A stretch of 64,000 nucleotides of DNA, from positions 1 through 64,000 of the forward strand of contig CAIOHR010000114.1 in NCBI GenBank assembly GCA_903858115.1. Direction: 5' to 3'. Each line of letters begins with the position of its first letter. Positions within the stretch are counted from its first letter, which is position 1. The translations under genes and the position numbers were made by a program. The notes under the pieces were generated by a model. The model did not search any database, had not been told where the DNA came from, and saw only the letters and a list, made by a program, of their open reading frames with translations. Origin of the DNA: an uncultured Pirellula sp. (GTDB lineage: Bacteria; Planctomycetota; Planctomycetia; Pirellulales; Pirellulaceae). This document shows positions 1-8,792 of the stretch, piece after piece.

Positions 1-256
1 TAGCAACGACATCCGGCCTGCTTCTCAAGATAACGTGCAGGTGATTGGATAGAATCGCATACGCGAGCACATCTGCACCAAAAACCGATGCTAGCTTTTC
101 GATCCGTTGTCGAATCCATTCCTTTCTGTAGGAATAGTCCGCCCCAGTGACGGAATCCACGCCACTGAGGTAAGCACGGCGAACACATCTCTGAACACAA
201 TGCAAAATGGCGATTTCCTGGGGTCGAAAGACCTCCGAACGTAATGGTCTAGGCAT
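1..256 (-). CDS. REP-associated (Y1/HUH-type) transposase, N-terminal part only
   Basis: The reading frame starts at the ATG at 254-256 and runs leftward off the window, so only about 85 N-terminal residues are visible. It carries an AILSNHLHVIL segment; the HLH triad is the metal-binding HUH motif of the Y1 transposase superfamily. The segment before it, rich in Tyr, Arg and Lys, fits the REP-associated tyrosine transposases, which act on short palindromic repeats rather than carrying classical terminal inverted repeats. The catalytic Tyr would lie outside the window. Palindromic sequence just upstream (293-318) supports this reading. Whether the gene is intact cannot be judged here. Confidence 0.75.
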   Translation of the reverse strand, partial: MPRPLRSEVFRPQEIAILHCVQRCVRRAYLSGVDSVTGADYSYRKEWIRQRIEKLASVFGADVLAYAILSNHLHVILRSRPDVVA

Positions 257-292
257 GTCAAATTTCTCCTTTTCCAAGATACTACCAGCTCC

Positions 293-318
293 GCCTAAAA
301 AGGCAAGTGCCTGGTACC
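293..318. repeat. Overlapping small palindromes upstream of the transposase
   Basis: GCCT (293-296), AGGC (301-304) and GCCT (309-312) can form two mutually exclusive hairpins, followed by the palindrome GGTACC (313-318). Small palindromes next to a Y1-type transposase resemble the REP-like elements these enzymes act on. The function is inferred. Confidence 0.4.
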
Positions 319-362
319 GTACTTGATGAAGTAAATTCTCTTGGGGGCATTTGGTTTTCTGA

Positions 363-890
363 TCACTCGGTCGCAATCGTTCCATAAGCATCGGGTGTAT
401 GCGGCGATGGACTCATTTCAGATCGAGAAAAAGCCGGACGTGCCGGAACTGGATGAAATTTTGGCCAGGGTGGAGGGTTGGCTTCCATTTTCTTCATCTC
501 CCACCAAGCTTTCCATTCCTCGCATTTTGCCGCCAATGCATCGCATCTCTGTTTTTGATTGGCGCATATCTGGATGCTTTGGTCGCGAACTTTCGCACCC
601 AAATTTTGAACCCGCTGAGGAATGATGTTGGACGGTCGGGCTGCGTGGAGCCAACGCTTCAGAACTTCCTTGCGATCGTAAAGTTCGCAAGGCATTTCAC
701 CAACGGACTCACTACTTGAATTGTCACCAGCACAGCCATCCCCTGCGTTTCCTACCAAAGCCGTGCGAATCAACCCGTTGCCAATCAAGACAGGCTCACA
801 GGAGTTGCTGCCGGGTTCTCTCACGACAAGACAGCCAGTTTGTGCAACTAGCATGAAGGCAATAAAAACGTAGCCAACTCTACCCAACAC
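363..890 (-). CDS. Small predicted lipoprotein, unknown function
   Basis: A 175-residue protein starting at a GTG (888-890) with AAGGA about ten bases upstream. The first 20 residues are a short basic start, a hydrophobic stretch and VAQTGC, a plausible lipobox with the lipidated Cys at position 20. It is therefore probably exported and anchored to a membrane. The rest is polar. It contains a central segment with several Cys and Trp, and ends in a Pro-rich tail with a KFHPVPARPAF segment. No enzymatic motif is visible. I do not recognise a characterised family; the Pro-rich tail resembles small planctomycete hypothetical proteins I have seen. Overlapping frames of about 100 residues on both strands were discarded in its favour. 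Confidence 0.6.
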   Translation of the reverse strand: MLGRVGYVFIAFMLVAQTGCLVVREPGSNSCEPVLIGNGLIRTALVGNAGDGCAGDNSSSESVGEMPCELYDRKEVLKRWLHAARPSNIIPQRVQNLGAKVRDQSIQICANQKQRCDALAAKCEEWKAWWEMKKMEANPPPWPKFHPVPARPAFSRSEMSPSPHTPDAYGTIATE

Positions 891-1060
891 CGGCAGTTTC
901 CTTGTGCGAGCTCACTTTCTTCACGACAACCATGACGTGAAGCATGGAAAAAAGCGTTCGTCGTAGTTAGATCGGCGTCGCAAGTCCTCGCAATTGAGAG
1001 AATTTTCCTGTTAGGAAAGATAGAGAAACTAGGGCGATTGAAGAAATTCTTTTTTGCTCC

Positions 1061-1939
1061 CTAACTTCGATTTCGACCGATCCAAACCGAACATGGGGCG
1101 TGTCGCAAAACGTATCGCGAAACGCTTCCCAAAAAGAAGCGACTAACGATTCCTCGTCCTGTGTCCCCCAGGAGGATAAGGTCGCTCTTTTGTTTGGCAG
1201 CAAACTGAACAATTCCATCTCCGACATGATCGGACTCGACAATGTGTGTAGCCGGACTGGCGGAAACAATCGATGCGAGCTTAGCCCCCCGCTCGAGTTC
1301 TTCCATCGCACGTGCTCTCAATGCGGATGTATCCAGCGTGATGGGAATATCCGAATAGATTTGTGCCGATCTAATGACACTGACGACATCGATATCTGTA
1401 TTGGGCTGCCAGATAAATCGGCCTAACGTATCGATAGCATTTTTGCTCGGACGTGAATCATCGTAGGCATAGCAGACATTAAATCGTTTCTGATGTGCGA
1501 ATGTATCCGTAAGACCAGGTCTCACGACGAGAACGGAACAGGCAGCATGCGTTGCTACAAAATCACTTACACTCCCAATAAGAATTCGATCAAACGTCGA
1601 GTGACCGACGGCCCCGATAACGAGCAGGTCCACTTCCTTCTCCGATGCCAGATTAGCCAACGTTTCACCAGGGTGCCCATCAAGTATGGTCGTCTTCACG
1701 GTCGCATCGGCTCCGTCAAACATCGCCTTGATTTTCCTGCATGTGGCGTCAAGTTGAGCCCTACTCGCGTTTAGATAGTTCTCCGTCGAACCGATAATCT
1801 CGACAGTACTATGAATGCCCGGTGCATAGTTCACCGCGACAATATTCAATTCAAGACGTTCGCCGTGCGGGAGCTTGGCTAAAAACCTAGCAGCATCTTC
1901 CGCGTGCTTCGAACCGTCGACTGCAATGACTACTTTCAT
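1061..1939 (-). CDS. Universal stress protein with two tandem UspA domains
   Basis: A 292-residue protein of two UspA domains (about 1-145 and 150-290). Each ends with the ATP-binding signature of this family, G-x2-G-x9-G-S: GAVGHST...GS in the first and GDTGRGI...GS in the second. The start was placed at MKVVIAVDGSK because a near-perfect Shine-Dalgarno lies five bases upstream; an ATG five codons earlier sits inside that site's upstream flank and is unlikely. Tandem Usp proteins bind ATP and help cells survive starvation or oxidative stress, but the specific target is unknown. The next gene upstream, on the same strand, is a DksA/TraR-type zinc-finger protein, so the two may be co-expressed as stress genes. 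Confidence 0.9.
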   Translation of the reverse strand: MKVVIAVDGSKHAEDAARFLAKLPHGERLELNIVAVNYAPGIHSTVEIIGSTENYLNASRAQLDATCRKIKAMFDGADATVKTTILDGHPGETLANLASEKEVDLLVIGAVGHSTFDRILIGSVSDFVATHAACSVLVVRPGLTDTFAHQKRFNVCYAYDDSRPSKNAIDTLGRFIWQPNTDIDVVSVIRSAQIYSDIPITLDTSALRARAMEELERGAKLASIVSASPATHIVESDHVGDGIVQFAAKQKSDLILLGDTGRGIVSRFFLGSVSRYVLRHAPCSVWIGRNRS

Positions 1940-1944
1940 ATGAA

Positions 1945-1952
1945 TCACCTCC
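1945..1952 (-). promoter_or_regulatory. Strong ribosome binding site of the universal stress protein gene
   Basis: On the minus strand this reads GGAGGTGA, five bases before the ATG at 1939. It decides the start in favour of MKVVIAV rather than the ATG at 1954. Such a full anti-16S match is rare in this window, suggesting a high translation level. Confidence 0.85.
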
Positions 1953-1968
1953 ATTTCTTTCTGTTGAG

Positions 1969-2283
1969 TTAACTACAATCCACGCAACTGGTGGTCCAGG
2001 GAAGAAGTTCGAGTCTTTCGCTGGGGATCTCTTTGCCACATTTTCCGCACACGCCGTACTTGCCATGTTCGATTCGATTCAAAGCTTGTCGGATTTGGTG
2101 GACTTCGTCTTTCGTCAGGTCCCCAATTCCGAGCCATGTCTCATCGTTCTCCATCTCCAAAGCGTTCTCTTCCCAGTCGCTATTGCCAGGATCGCCCAGC
2201 ACATCTTCAATGTCTTTCTCTCGCTCCATCAAAGACTGAAGCTTGGACTCGAGTTTAGCCTTCAAGGCGGTATAGTTCTTCAT
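1969..2283 (-). CDS. DksA/TraR family zinc-finger protein
   Basis: A 104-residue protein starting at MKNYTALKAKLESKL. AAAGGAG (2292-2298) eight bases upstream supports this start over the longer open frame reaching 2403. The N-terminal two-thirds are charged helices of the coiled-coil type. The C-terminus holds a four-Cys zinc finger (CGKCGKE...SCVDC, two CxxC pairs about 18 residues apart). DksA and TraR bind in the RNA polymerase secondary channel and adjust transcription during starvation. Short DksA-like proteins of about 100-120 residues are common and mostly uncharacterised. The acidic DDxDxA tip of true DksA is not clearly present, so the exact mode of action is open. It lies just upstream of the universal stress protein gene on the same strand. 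Confidence 0.85.
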   Translation of the reverse strand: MKNYTALKAKLESKLQSLMEREKDIEDVLGDPGNSDWEENALEMENDETWLGIGDLTKDEVHQIRQALNRIEHGKYGVCGKCGKEIPSERLELLPWTTSCVDCS

Positions 2284-2570
2284 GGAGAAAGCTCCTTTGA
2301 AACGAGAGGATAGTTGAAAAGGTCTTAGTTCACCCTTTGAATGCAATCCCTGTGCCGCAGTTGGATCTCGACATGCACTCCATGGAATCACCGCGAGTTT
2401 CAATCAGACTTCTCAATTCCCTTGCTGTTCAAGACGAACCATAGTGTGCCACCCTGTGCTATTGGGGTGACAATCGACCGCTCATGTGCCAAATTGACGC
2501 AGTCGGCAAGTTTGCTTTTCCGATAGGATGATTTAATTGAACTTTATTTGACCAACCGAAGAGCACAACC

Positions 2571-4244
2571 ATGCAACCCCATCTATTTGATCGCAGACAA
2601 GCGATAGCAGCCGCAATGAGTACAGGAGTGTTTGCTGGCTTGTTAGGAGGCTCGACGGTAGCACGTGCCGTGGCTATGCAGATAGAAAAAGAACCAAACG
2701 CAGACGCGATCACTGCAAAACAAATTGCCGACTCTTGCTGGATTGCCGGAGTGACATGGACTGATGAGCAATGCGAGGAAGTGGCCACCGCTATCAACAA
2801 GAAGCTAAAGATGCTTCGTATCGCTCGAGAGAATCCACCCGTTGAAGATACGCCTATGCCCCTAGCATTTCTTCCCTCTTTCTTTGTGGCGAATACTACG
2901 CACCCAGAGACCATACTCCCGAATCAACCTTCTGTTCATTGGTCCGAAAACATTGAACTTCCTGAGTGGTCGTCGATAAAGGATGTTTTGAATTGGAGTA
3001 TTCCTCAATTGGCAGTGGGGATACGAAAAGGGCGTTTCACCAGCGTCGAATTGACGGAGTTCTACGGGGAGCGACTGAAGAGTGTTAACGAAAAACTGCT
3101 CTGCGTCGTAACGATGAATCCGAATGCCATTGAGTCCGCGAAAATGCGTGACTCGGAACTCAAGCAGGGTAAAGATCGTGGCATTCTTCACGGGATTCCT
3201 TGGGGAGCTAAGGACATCATTTCGATCCAAGGTTTACCAACGAGCTGGGGCGTTGGAAGGTATGCGGATAGACAGTGGGCTGCAACAGCAACCGTGGCGA
3301 AGCGATTGGAGGATGCGGGTGCAGTGCTATTGGCCAAGTTAAGTGTAGGCACTCTCGCTTGGGGCGATGAGTGGCACCGCGGCAAGACTAAAAATCCTTG
3401 GAATCCAGAGCAAGGGAGTTCGGGATCCTCTGCGGGAAGTTCTTCGGCCGTTGCCGCGCGCGCTGTTCCGTTCGCATTGGGCACAGAAACTCTTGGGAGC
3501 ATTGTGTCACCCACTCGGGTATGCGCTACCAGCGGATTGCGTCCTACCTTCGGAAGAGTGAGTCGCGCAGGATGCATGACTCTCGCATGGACGATGGATA
3601 AAGTCGGGCCTATCGCCAACCTTGTCGAAGACTGCGCCATCATCTTCCGAGAACTGCTGGGGGCTGATGGTTCGGATCCAACCGTAGTGGAACGTCCCTA
3701 CGAATGGCCTGCGTCCATCGAGCTACGAGGGATGAAGATTGGGACTCCAGCAAGGTTGCGTCCCTCTGAGGAACAGTTCAAAGAATGGCTTTTGGAAAAT
3801 GGTGCAGAGATGGTACCTATCGAGTTTCCGGCTGCACCTATGTCGCTGATGCTTGAAGCACTCAGCGCCGAAGCAGCCTCGGTCCATGAATCGCTTTTCC
3901 GCTCCGCAAAGGACGATCAAGAGCTAGGCAAATGGGGGCCTACTTTCCGTGAAGCCCAGTGGATCCGGGCGATTGATTACCTACATGGCGTTCGCTCTCG
4001 TGTCAAAATGATTCGTGAAACCGAAGACAGATTGCGGCAAGTGGATTTTCTCATTGGGGATGGTGATTTGGCTCGAATGAACCTTACCGGACATCCAAGC
4101 TTGGTCGTAGCATTCGGAAAAGAAAAGGAACGCAACAGACCAATGACCGTTGCCATGACGGGAAGAATGTTCTCCGAAGCTCAGCTTTTGGAGATCGGTC
4201 GATTGTTACAGCAATCAAATCCACCGGTGGTATTGGAATCGTAA
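2571..4244 (+). CDS. Tat-exported amidase-signature (GatA-like) hydrolase
   Basis: A 557-residue protein with the Ser-cisSer-Lys amidase-signature fold. The catalytic Lys is in GIPWGAKD (about residue 214), the cis-Ser is in GSSGSSAGSSS (about 285-295) and the nucleophilic Ser is in ETLGSIVSP (about 309). The N-terminus (FDRRQAIAAAMSTGVFAGLLGG) is a twin-arginine signal peptide, so it acts in the periplasm and is not a GatCAB subunit. Substrate is unknown: the family hydrolyses amides, peptide amides or carbamates. No good Shine-Dalgarno precedes the ATG. The gene stands alone, converging with the exonuclease gene. Residues 60-130 before the core are not typical of the family and may be an added helical segment. 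Confidence 0.85.
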   Translation: MQPHLFDRRQAIAAAMSTGVFAGLLGGSTVARAVAMQIEKEPNADAITAKQIADSCWIAGVTWTDEQCEEVATAINKKLKMLRIARENPPVEDTPMPLAFLPSFFVANTTHPETILPNQPSVHWSENIELPEWSSIKDVLNWSIPQLAVGIRKGRFTSVELTEFYGERLKSVNEKLLCVVTMNPNAIESAKMRDSELKQGKDRGILHGIPWGAKDIISIQGLPTSWGVGRYADRQWAATATVAKRLEDAGAVLLAKLSVGTLAWGDEWHRGKTKNPWNPEQGSSGSSAGSSSAVAARAVPFALGTETLGSIVSPTRVCATSGLRPTFGRVSRAGCMTLAWTMDKVGPIANLVEDCAIIFRELLGADGSDPTVVERPYEWPASIELRGMKIGTPARLRPSEEQFKEWLLENGAEMVPIEFPAAPMSLMLEALSAEAASVHESLFRSAKDDQELGKWGPTFREAQWIRAIDYLHGVRSRVKMIRETEDRLRQVDFLIGDGDLARMNLTGHPSLVVAFGKEKERNRPMTVAMTGRMFSEAQLLEIGRLLQQSNPPVVLES

Positions 4245-4363
4245 AGGGAGACATGTTAGTCGTTTCGAATACTGAATTCTCGACTCAAACAGATGATACG
4301 GAACGTAGTCGCGTATCAGCAACTTTCCACAGCTAGGGATAGAATTGAAAATGCCAATGCCTG

Positions 4364-4401
4364 CACAGAATTCACCTTCGGTAGCGCTAAGGAATTCTGT
4401 G
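4364..4401. repeat. Inverted repeat between convergent genes
   Basis: Ten-base arms CACAGAATTC (4364-4373) and GAATTCTGTG (4392-4401) with an 18-base loop, located between the convergent amidase and exonuclease genes. It could end transcription, but no T-run follows on either strand, so intrinsic termination is doubtful. Confidence 0.35.
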
Positions 4402-4452
4402 GGCTGAGTAGACATAAGTATAACTTGCGAAATCGCGAGCGCTGTTAAAAAA

Positions 4453-5277
4453 TCATCGCGAAGCGGGAGGATCGAGCTGCCCCCAACGTTCCAGATAGAT
4501 CTTGTACGCAGGATGTTTGTCTATTTGTTCGCGAAGCAGATTTTTCGCTCCTTCGGTTAGTGTGGCTTCCTGTTCCGCATTGATTCTTCCCATAACCAGC
4601 AGGGAACGCAGAAAAACAAAATAGGTATCCAGCACATCGCATCGGCAGTATTCGCTGATCTCGCTGAGTTTCCCTGCTTCGTATAGTTCATGAACCATCG
4701 CGCCTTGAACATCGATTTTTCCTGGTTTGTTGATTAGCTGGGCCGCAAGATTCAGGCCGCCTCGGAACCAACTGCTTCCGAAATTCGTAAGTATTTCATG
4801 CAAATCAAGATGAGAATGGATGTTGTAACGATTGCGAAATTGCTCGTACGATTTGTCGAACAGATTGAACCAAGATGGAATACTAACTCCGAAACGAAAT
4901 GCGGATAACTCCATCAATGGGATGTCAAACGAGCGACCATTGAACGTGACCAATGTCGGTCGATTGTAGCGTTCCCATCCAACCCAAAAATGTTTGGTAA
5001 TGATGGCAGGTCGATGATTCGGTTCATCCAAGGAAACGATCTCGACCAGACTATAATCTTCGCGTATCTTTGCAATCACTACGGCAACTGGCACATGGTA
5101 CGTATATGGCACAAAGTCGCGACCACTCTCAGCCAAGAGTTCGAATCGGAATTTGCGAATGGCTTCTTTCGATGATAGGTTCGCACCTGGATACCGCGTC
5201 GCCGCTATGGATTCACCATCCGGAACACTCTCGACGTCAAATAACAGATATTTGATCTCGTTGGACGGCTGATTCAT
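4453..5277 (-). CDS. Predicted 3'-5' exonuclease related to the PolB proofreading domain
   Basis: A 274-residue protein with the DEDD exonuclease signature. Exo I is LLFDVES (Asp14, Glu16), Exo II is VTFNGRSFDIPL with its Asp near residue 119, and Exo III is YCRCDVLDTYFVF. The HLDLHEIL motif lies between Exo II and III. This matches the stand-alone family annotated as predicted exonuclease related to the PolB exonuclease domain (DNA_pol_B_exo2). There is no polymerase domain. It is expected to degrade DNA or RNA ends with two metal ions in the cytoplasm; its physiological role is not established. The ATG lies 23 bp after the MoxR stop codon, so it is probably the last gene of an enoyl-CoA hydratase - MoxR - exonuclease operon. 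Confidence 0.85.
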   Translation of the reverse strand: MNQPSNEIKYLLFDVESVPDGESIAATRYPGANLSSKEAIRKFRFELLAESGRDFVPYTYHVPVAVVIAKIREDYSLVEIVSLDEPNHRPAIITKHFWVGWERYNRPTLVTFNGRSFDIPLMELSAFRFGVSIPSWFNLFDKSYEQFRNRYNIHSHLDLHEILTNFGSSWFRGGLNLAAQLINKPGKIDVQGAMVHELYEAGKLSEISEYCRCDVLDTYFVFLRSLLVMGRINAEQEATLTEGAKNLLREQIDKHPAYKIYLERWGQLDPPASR

Positions 5278-5300
5278 AGCGATCGTTGGGTAAGGGCTGT

Positions 5301-6329
5301 CTATCGAGCAATCGAACGATTCGGTGCCGCGAGTAATTGTTGAATTAGGGATTCGGAGGTTATACCATCACCGATAGCTCGATGGTTGACGACGATACGA
5401 TGTCGCAACACAGGAACGGCAACGCGGAACAAATCTTCTTGGATAGGTGCGGTGCGGCCCATCAACAGCGACCTGGCTTTTGCTGCGAGAACTAAATTTT
5501 GACTTCCTCTCGGTCCAGCTCCAAACGCCACATAGTCACCGATTTGAGGACGAGAGGCCCCGGGCCGCGTTGCCCGGCAAAGCTCTACGGCCATCTCTAA
5601 AAGATGCTCGGGCAATGGGATGTTTCGAACAGCGTTTTGCAAGGCCAAGAAGGACTCTTTGCTTAACGGCGAAGATGCTGGAGCCAACTCCATGCCGGTG
5701 GTCATGCGAACGATATCTTTCTCCTCCTCCTTGTTTGGGTAGTCGACATGAATTTCCATCATGAACCGATCAAGTTGCGCTTCAGGAAGAGGATAAGTAC
5801 CTTCTTGTTCGATGGGATTCTGAGTCGCGACCACCAAGAATGGTGATTCCAAATGGTGCGTGGCACCTCCTACCGTAACGTGCCTTTCCGCCATTGCTTC
5901 CAGGAGTGCGCTCTGGGTCTTGGGAGCTGCTCGATTGATCTCATCCGCGAGCAACAGATTGGTAAAAATCGGTCCGGCGCGGAATTGCATCACGTTGCTT
6001 CCGGACTGTGAGTCGCGCTGCAGCAACTCGTAACCCGTAATGTCGCTAGGCATTAGGTCCGGGGTAAACTGTACTCGATTGAATCTCCAATGAAATGCGT
6101 TTGCCAAACTCTTGACCATCAGCGTTTTCGCTAGGCCAGGCGCTCCTACCAACAACGCATGCGAACCTGAAAGGGCGCAAATCAGGAGATTGTCCAGCAC
6201 ATCGGCTTGGCCGACGATCGAGTTCTTCAGCAAACTTCGCAATTGCGAGATCTGCTCTAGTAACGTTTCAATGTTTAGAAGTTCGTCGGCTGGTATCGAG
6301 GTTGTCTCGGCTGGTATCGAGGTTGTCAA
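5301..6329 (-). CDS. MoxR-type AAA+ ATPase
   Basis: A 342-residue AAA+ protein of the MoxR family. Walker A is GAPGLAKT (residues 62-69), Walker B is LLLADE (125-130), and a sensor region ATQNPIEQEGTYPLPEAQLDRF follows. MoxR ATPases are chaperones, commonly for von Willebrand factor-A proteins or metalloenzyme assembly; no VWA or DUF58 partner is in this window, which is unusual. No ATG fits: an in-frame stop at 6357-6359 bounds the frame, and the only usable start is the TTG at 6327-6329. The first 15 codons contain an exact 21-bp tandem duplication giving TTSIPAE followed by TTSIPAD. It lies 27 bp downstream of the hydratase gene. Confidence 0.9.
   Translation of the reverse strand: MTTSIPAETTSIPADELLNIETLLEQISQLRSLLKNSIVGQADVLDNLLICALSGSHALLVGAPGLAKTLMVKSLANAFHWRFNRVQFTPDLMPSDITGYELLQRDSQSGSNVMQFRAGPIFTNLLLADEINRAAPKTQSALLEAMAERHVTVGGATHHLESPFLVVATQNPIEQEGTYPLPEAQLDRFMMEIHVDYPNKEEEKDIVRMTTGMELAPASSPLSKESFLALQNAVRNIPLPEHLLEMAVELCRATRPGASRPQIGDYVAFGAGPRGSQNLVLAAKARSLLMGRTAPIQEDLFRVAVPVLRHRIVVNHRAIGDGITSESLIQQLLAAPNRSIAR
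6286..6327. repeat. Exact 21-bp tandem duplication in the 5' end of the MoxR gene
   Basis: Two adjoining identical 21-base copies, 6286-6306 and 6307-6327. The length is divisible by three, so the frame is kept and seven residues are duplicated immediately after the TTG start. It looks recent because the copies are identical. Confidence 0.95.
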
Positions 6330-6356
6330 GGTGCATGCTTTCGGGGGTGGGGAACG

Positions 6357-7133
6357 CTAGGGGAATTTGGTCGGTCTCTTCTCGACAAACGACCGCATTC
6401 CTTCGCTCGCCGATTCGGTGCTACAAACGGTCGCCATGACCGCCGCTCCACTAATCAGGTGACTCCAGATCGGCTCACCAATCATTTCGTTGAGCAGTCG
6501 CTTTGTCATTTGAATAGACTCGGTCGAGGATTCGGCAATTTGAGTCGCTAGCTGATGCGATTTCGCCCATACCTGCTCCGACTCTACCAGATATTGCACC
6601 AGCCCCCACTGATAGGCTTGATCCGCAGTCACTGGATCCAAACCGAGCAAAATTCTGGATGCAACCGAAGCTCCTAGGCGAAACGACAAAAGAGGCGCGA
6701 CCAACCCCGAAACCAATCCGATGCGAGACGCGCGCGAGGAGAATGTAGCCTTGGGTGTCGCCACAACAAGATCCGCACCCAACACCAGCCCCAGCCCACC
6801 GCCAAAGACAGGCCCATCTATGGCGGCGATGATCGGCTTGGGAAATCGAAGCATCGCTTCGATCAGTTCCTGCAACTCATTCGAAACTTCTTGCCATGCA
6901 TCCAATGGGCTCTCGCTCTGTGTCACCTCATTCCATTGCTTGAGGTCGACTCCGGAACAAAAAGTTGCGCCAGAGGAAACCAAGATGACACATCGAACCG
7001 ATTTCTCTCGATGAAAATCGTCCAAAGCTTCGCGAAGGTCCGCAACCATTTCTCGGGATATTGCGTTGTGCGTCTTGGGAACGTCGAGAACGATCGTTCC
7101 GCTCGGAGCACTCTTTTTAATTCGAATTCGCAT
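6357..7133 (-). CDS. Enoyl-CoA hydratase/isomerase (crotonase) family protein
   Basis: A 258-residue crotonase-fold protein. Oxyanion-hole segments are visible as GATFCSGVDLKQW (about 60-72) and AAIDGPVFGGGLGLVLGADLVVA (about 100-122). The position usually held by the first catalytic Glu of hydratases follows the GGGLGL segment as Leu-Val-Leu, so it may not be a classical enoyl-CoA hydratase and could act on another acyl-CoA. The start was placed at MRIRIKKSAPSG, which has GAGGG five bases upstream; a TTG nine codons earlier is weaker. It precedes the MoxR and exonuclease genes on the same strand. Confidence 0.85.
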   Translation of the reverse strand: MRIRIKKSAPSGTIVLDVPKTHNAISREMVADLREALDDFHREKSVRCVILVSSGATFCSGVDLKQWNEVTQSESPLDAWQEVSNELQELIEAMLRFPKPIIAAIDGPVFGGGLGLVLGADLVVATPKATFSSRASRIGLVSGLVAPLLSFRLGASVASRILLGLDPVTADQAYQWGLVQYLVESEQVWAKSHQLATQIAESSTESIQMTKRLLNEMIGEPIWSHLISGAAVMATVCSTESASEGMRSFVEKRPTKFP

Positions 7134-7195
7134 TTTCCCTCGGACTGGTGGGACCCTCAAGAGGGCGTTGCATTGAGATGGATGGCACGAAAAAT

Positions 7196-8680
7196 TTAAA
7201 TCCCGCTCGCGGAGGGGATCTCGTAACCTTTACGATACTCTCGGGTAAGCATGGTATTCGCCTTTTCATTTCCCTTGAACGTTTCCGCAACGGAATCGAG
7301 TTCTAGGGATGGCCCAACCGCAATCTTGTAGGATTCCACCTTATTCTCTTTGAGGTGTTCAGCGGTTCGTTGCCATGCTTCCGAAACGTTCGATGGACCT
7401 TTGATGTTGGCCAATTTGGCTGCGACCTCACCGCCATCGACGATTTCTCCCAACTGTAGAGAGATATTACCGAGGTGGCAAAGGGCGCTCGAATAATGAC
7501 CTTCTTCGACATCCGCATGGAGCAATTTATGATTGCGATTGCGAACCGCCAATTCAAAATTCTTGTAGTGAAACGCGTCGCTACCTCCATCGAATGTCTT
7601 GACGGTTTTACCATCCAAATCAAAGACCGTTCCTGATTGGTAAGACGTCATTACCAAGTAACCTTTGCTCCCCTCGACAATGATGCCGACCTTTGCACCT
7701 TTGTAGTCAGGAGTTGGCAACCCCCGAACCTCGAAAGAGAGTTGCTTCTTGCCGTAATCGTGAATTACCAATTGTGTGTTGGCTGTTTCACCCGCATCTT
7801 GGTAACCCAATCGTCCCCCGAGAGAGAACGTGCGATCACATAGCCTGCTTTCGTTCAGTGCCCAGCGACACAAATCCATCTGATGGATACCTTGGTTTCC
7901 AAGATCTCCGTTTCCGTACGGATACTGCCAATGCCAGTCGTAATGAAACCGAGGACGCGTCAGTGGCAAAATAGGTGCAGGGCCCGACCAAAGATCGAAG
8001 TCCACTTCCTTAGGAACCTCGTAGACGCCTTTGGCGCCGATTGATGGACGAGGCTTGTAGCACAATCCTCGCGCGACAGTCACTTCACCAATGCCTCCGG
8101 CGTGAATAAACTCCATCGCTTCTCGCATGCCCGGATTGGATCGACTCTGAGTTCCGGTTTGTACTATTCGGTTATACTTGCGAGCGGTCTGTACGAGACG
8201 TCGACCTTCGAGAACATTGTGTGAAACTGGCTTTTCGACATAAACATCTTTGCCTGCCTGTACTGCCCAAATCGCGCCTAAAGAGTGCCAATGATTTGGC
8301 GTCGCGATACTCACAGCGTTGATCGATTTATCTTCAAGCAGTTTTCGGACATCCTTGACCCAGACCGGTTTTTTCCCACCCTGTTTTTCGGCAACGGATT
8401 CGCAAGTCTTTTGCCCGGCCTTTTCATCGCAGTCGCAAATGTGGGTCACTGTGGTTCCGGATTTACCTGCAAACCCACCGACATGCGATTGTCCGCGACC
8501 ACCAGCTCCGATGACCGCCACATGAATCTGTTCATTCGGACTGACCGACGGGGTGAAATTATCCTGTGCGTATGCAGAAGCGGAAAAACGACTTTGCGAA
8601 GCCAAGATGGCTGCAGTCGTAAGCATGGAACGTTCAAGAAATTCACGTCGCGAGGCGTTGTTGGATCGAGATGAAAACAT
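7196..8680 (-). CDS. Tat-exported Gfo/Idh/MocA family oxidoreductase
   Basis: A 494-residue protein. A twin-arginine signal (SRREFLERSMLTTAAIL) is followed by a Rossmann fold (VIGAGGRGQSHVGG), the conserved VEKPVSHN segment with the catalytic Lys, and the C-terminal substrate domain. NAD(P) bound at the Rossmann fold serves sugar or inositol oxidoreduction; exported members carry the cofactor through the Tat pathway folded. The substrate is not deducible. The start was chosen at MFSSRSNNASRREF because TAGGAG lies seven bases upstream; the open frame extends 29 codons further without a signal. Planctomycetes carry many such paralogues, typically used on complex carbohydrates. Confidence 0.9.
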   Translation of the reverse strand: MFSSRSNNASRREFLERSMLTTAAILASQSRFSASAYAQDNFTPSVSPNEQIHVAVIGAGGRGQSHVGGFAGKSGTTVTHICDCDEKAGQKTCESVAEKQGGKKPVWVKDVRKLLEDKSINAVSIATPNHWHSLGAIWAVQAGKDVYVEKPVSHNVLEGRRLVQTARKYNRIVQTGTQSRSNPGMREAMEFIHAGGIGEVTVARGLCYKPRPSIGAKGVYEVPKEVDFDLWSGPAPILPLTRPRFHYDWHWQYPYGNGDLGNQGIHQMDLCRWALNESRLCDRTFSLGGRLGYQDAGETANTQLVIHDYGKKQLSFEVRGLPTPDYKGAKVGIIVEGSKGYLVMTSYQSGTVFDLDGKTVKTFDGGSDAFHYKNFELAVRNRNHKLLHADVEEGHYSSALCHLGNISLQLGEIVDGGEVAAKLANIKGPSNVSEAWQRTAEHLKENKVESYKIAVGPSLELDSVAETFKGNEKANTMLTREYRKGYEIPSASGI

Positions 8681-8687
8681 GGTTTTA

Positions 8688-8693
8688 CTCCTA
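8688..8693 (-). promoter_or_regulatory. Ribosome binding site fixing the Gfo/Idh/MocA start
   Basis: TAGGAG on the minus strand, seven bases before the ATG at 8680. It places the twin-arginine motif at the N-terminus, as expected for an exported protein. Confidence 0.75.
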
Positions 8694-8792
8694 AGTGAAG
8701 AGGCTGGGATAGGCTCATGATAAACGGAACTGGCAAAGTTTTCAGCTGGGTACGATGGCCAATACAAAGTTCGCGTCGATTTTTGAAGGAGA

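Noticed and set aside
919..942. Inverted repeat CTTCACG...CGTGAAG between the stress-protein and lipoprotein genes, considered as a terminator.
   Set aside because: No T-run follows on the minus strand; it may be an operator but nothing supports that.
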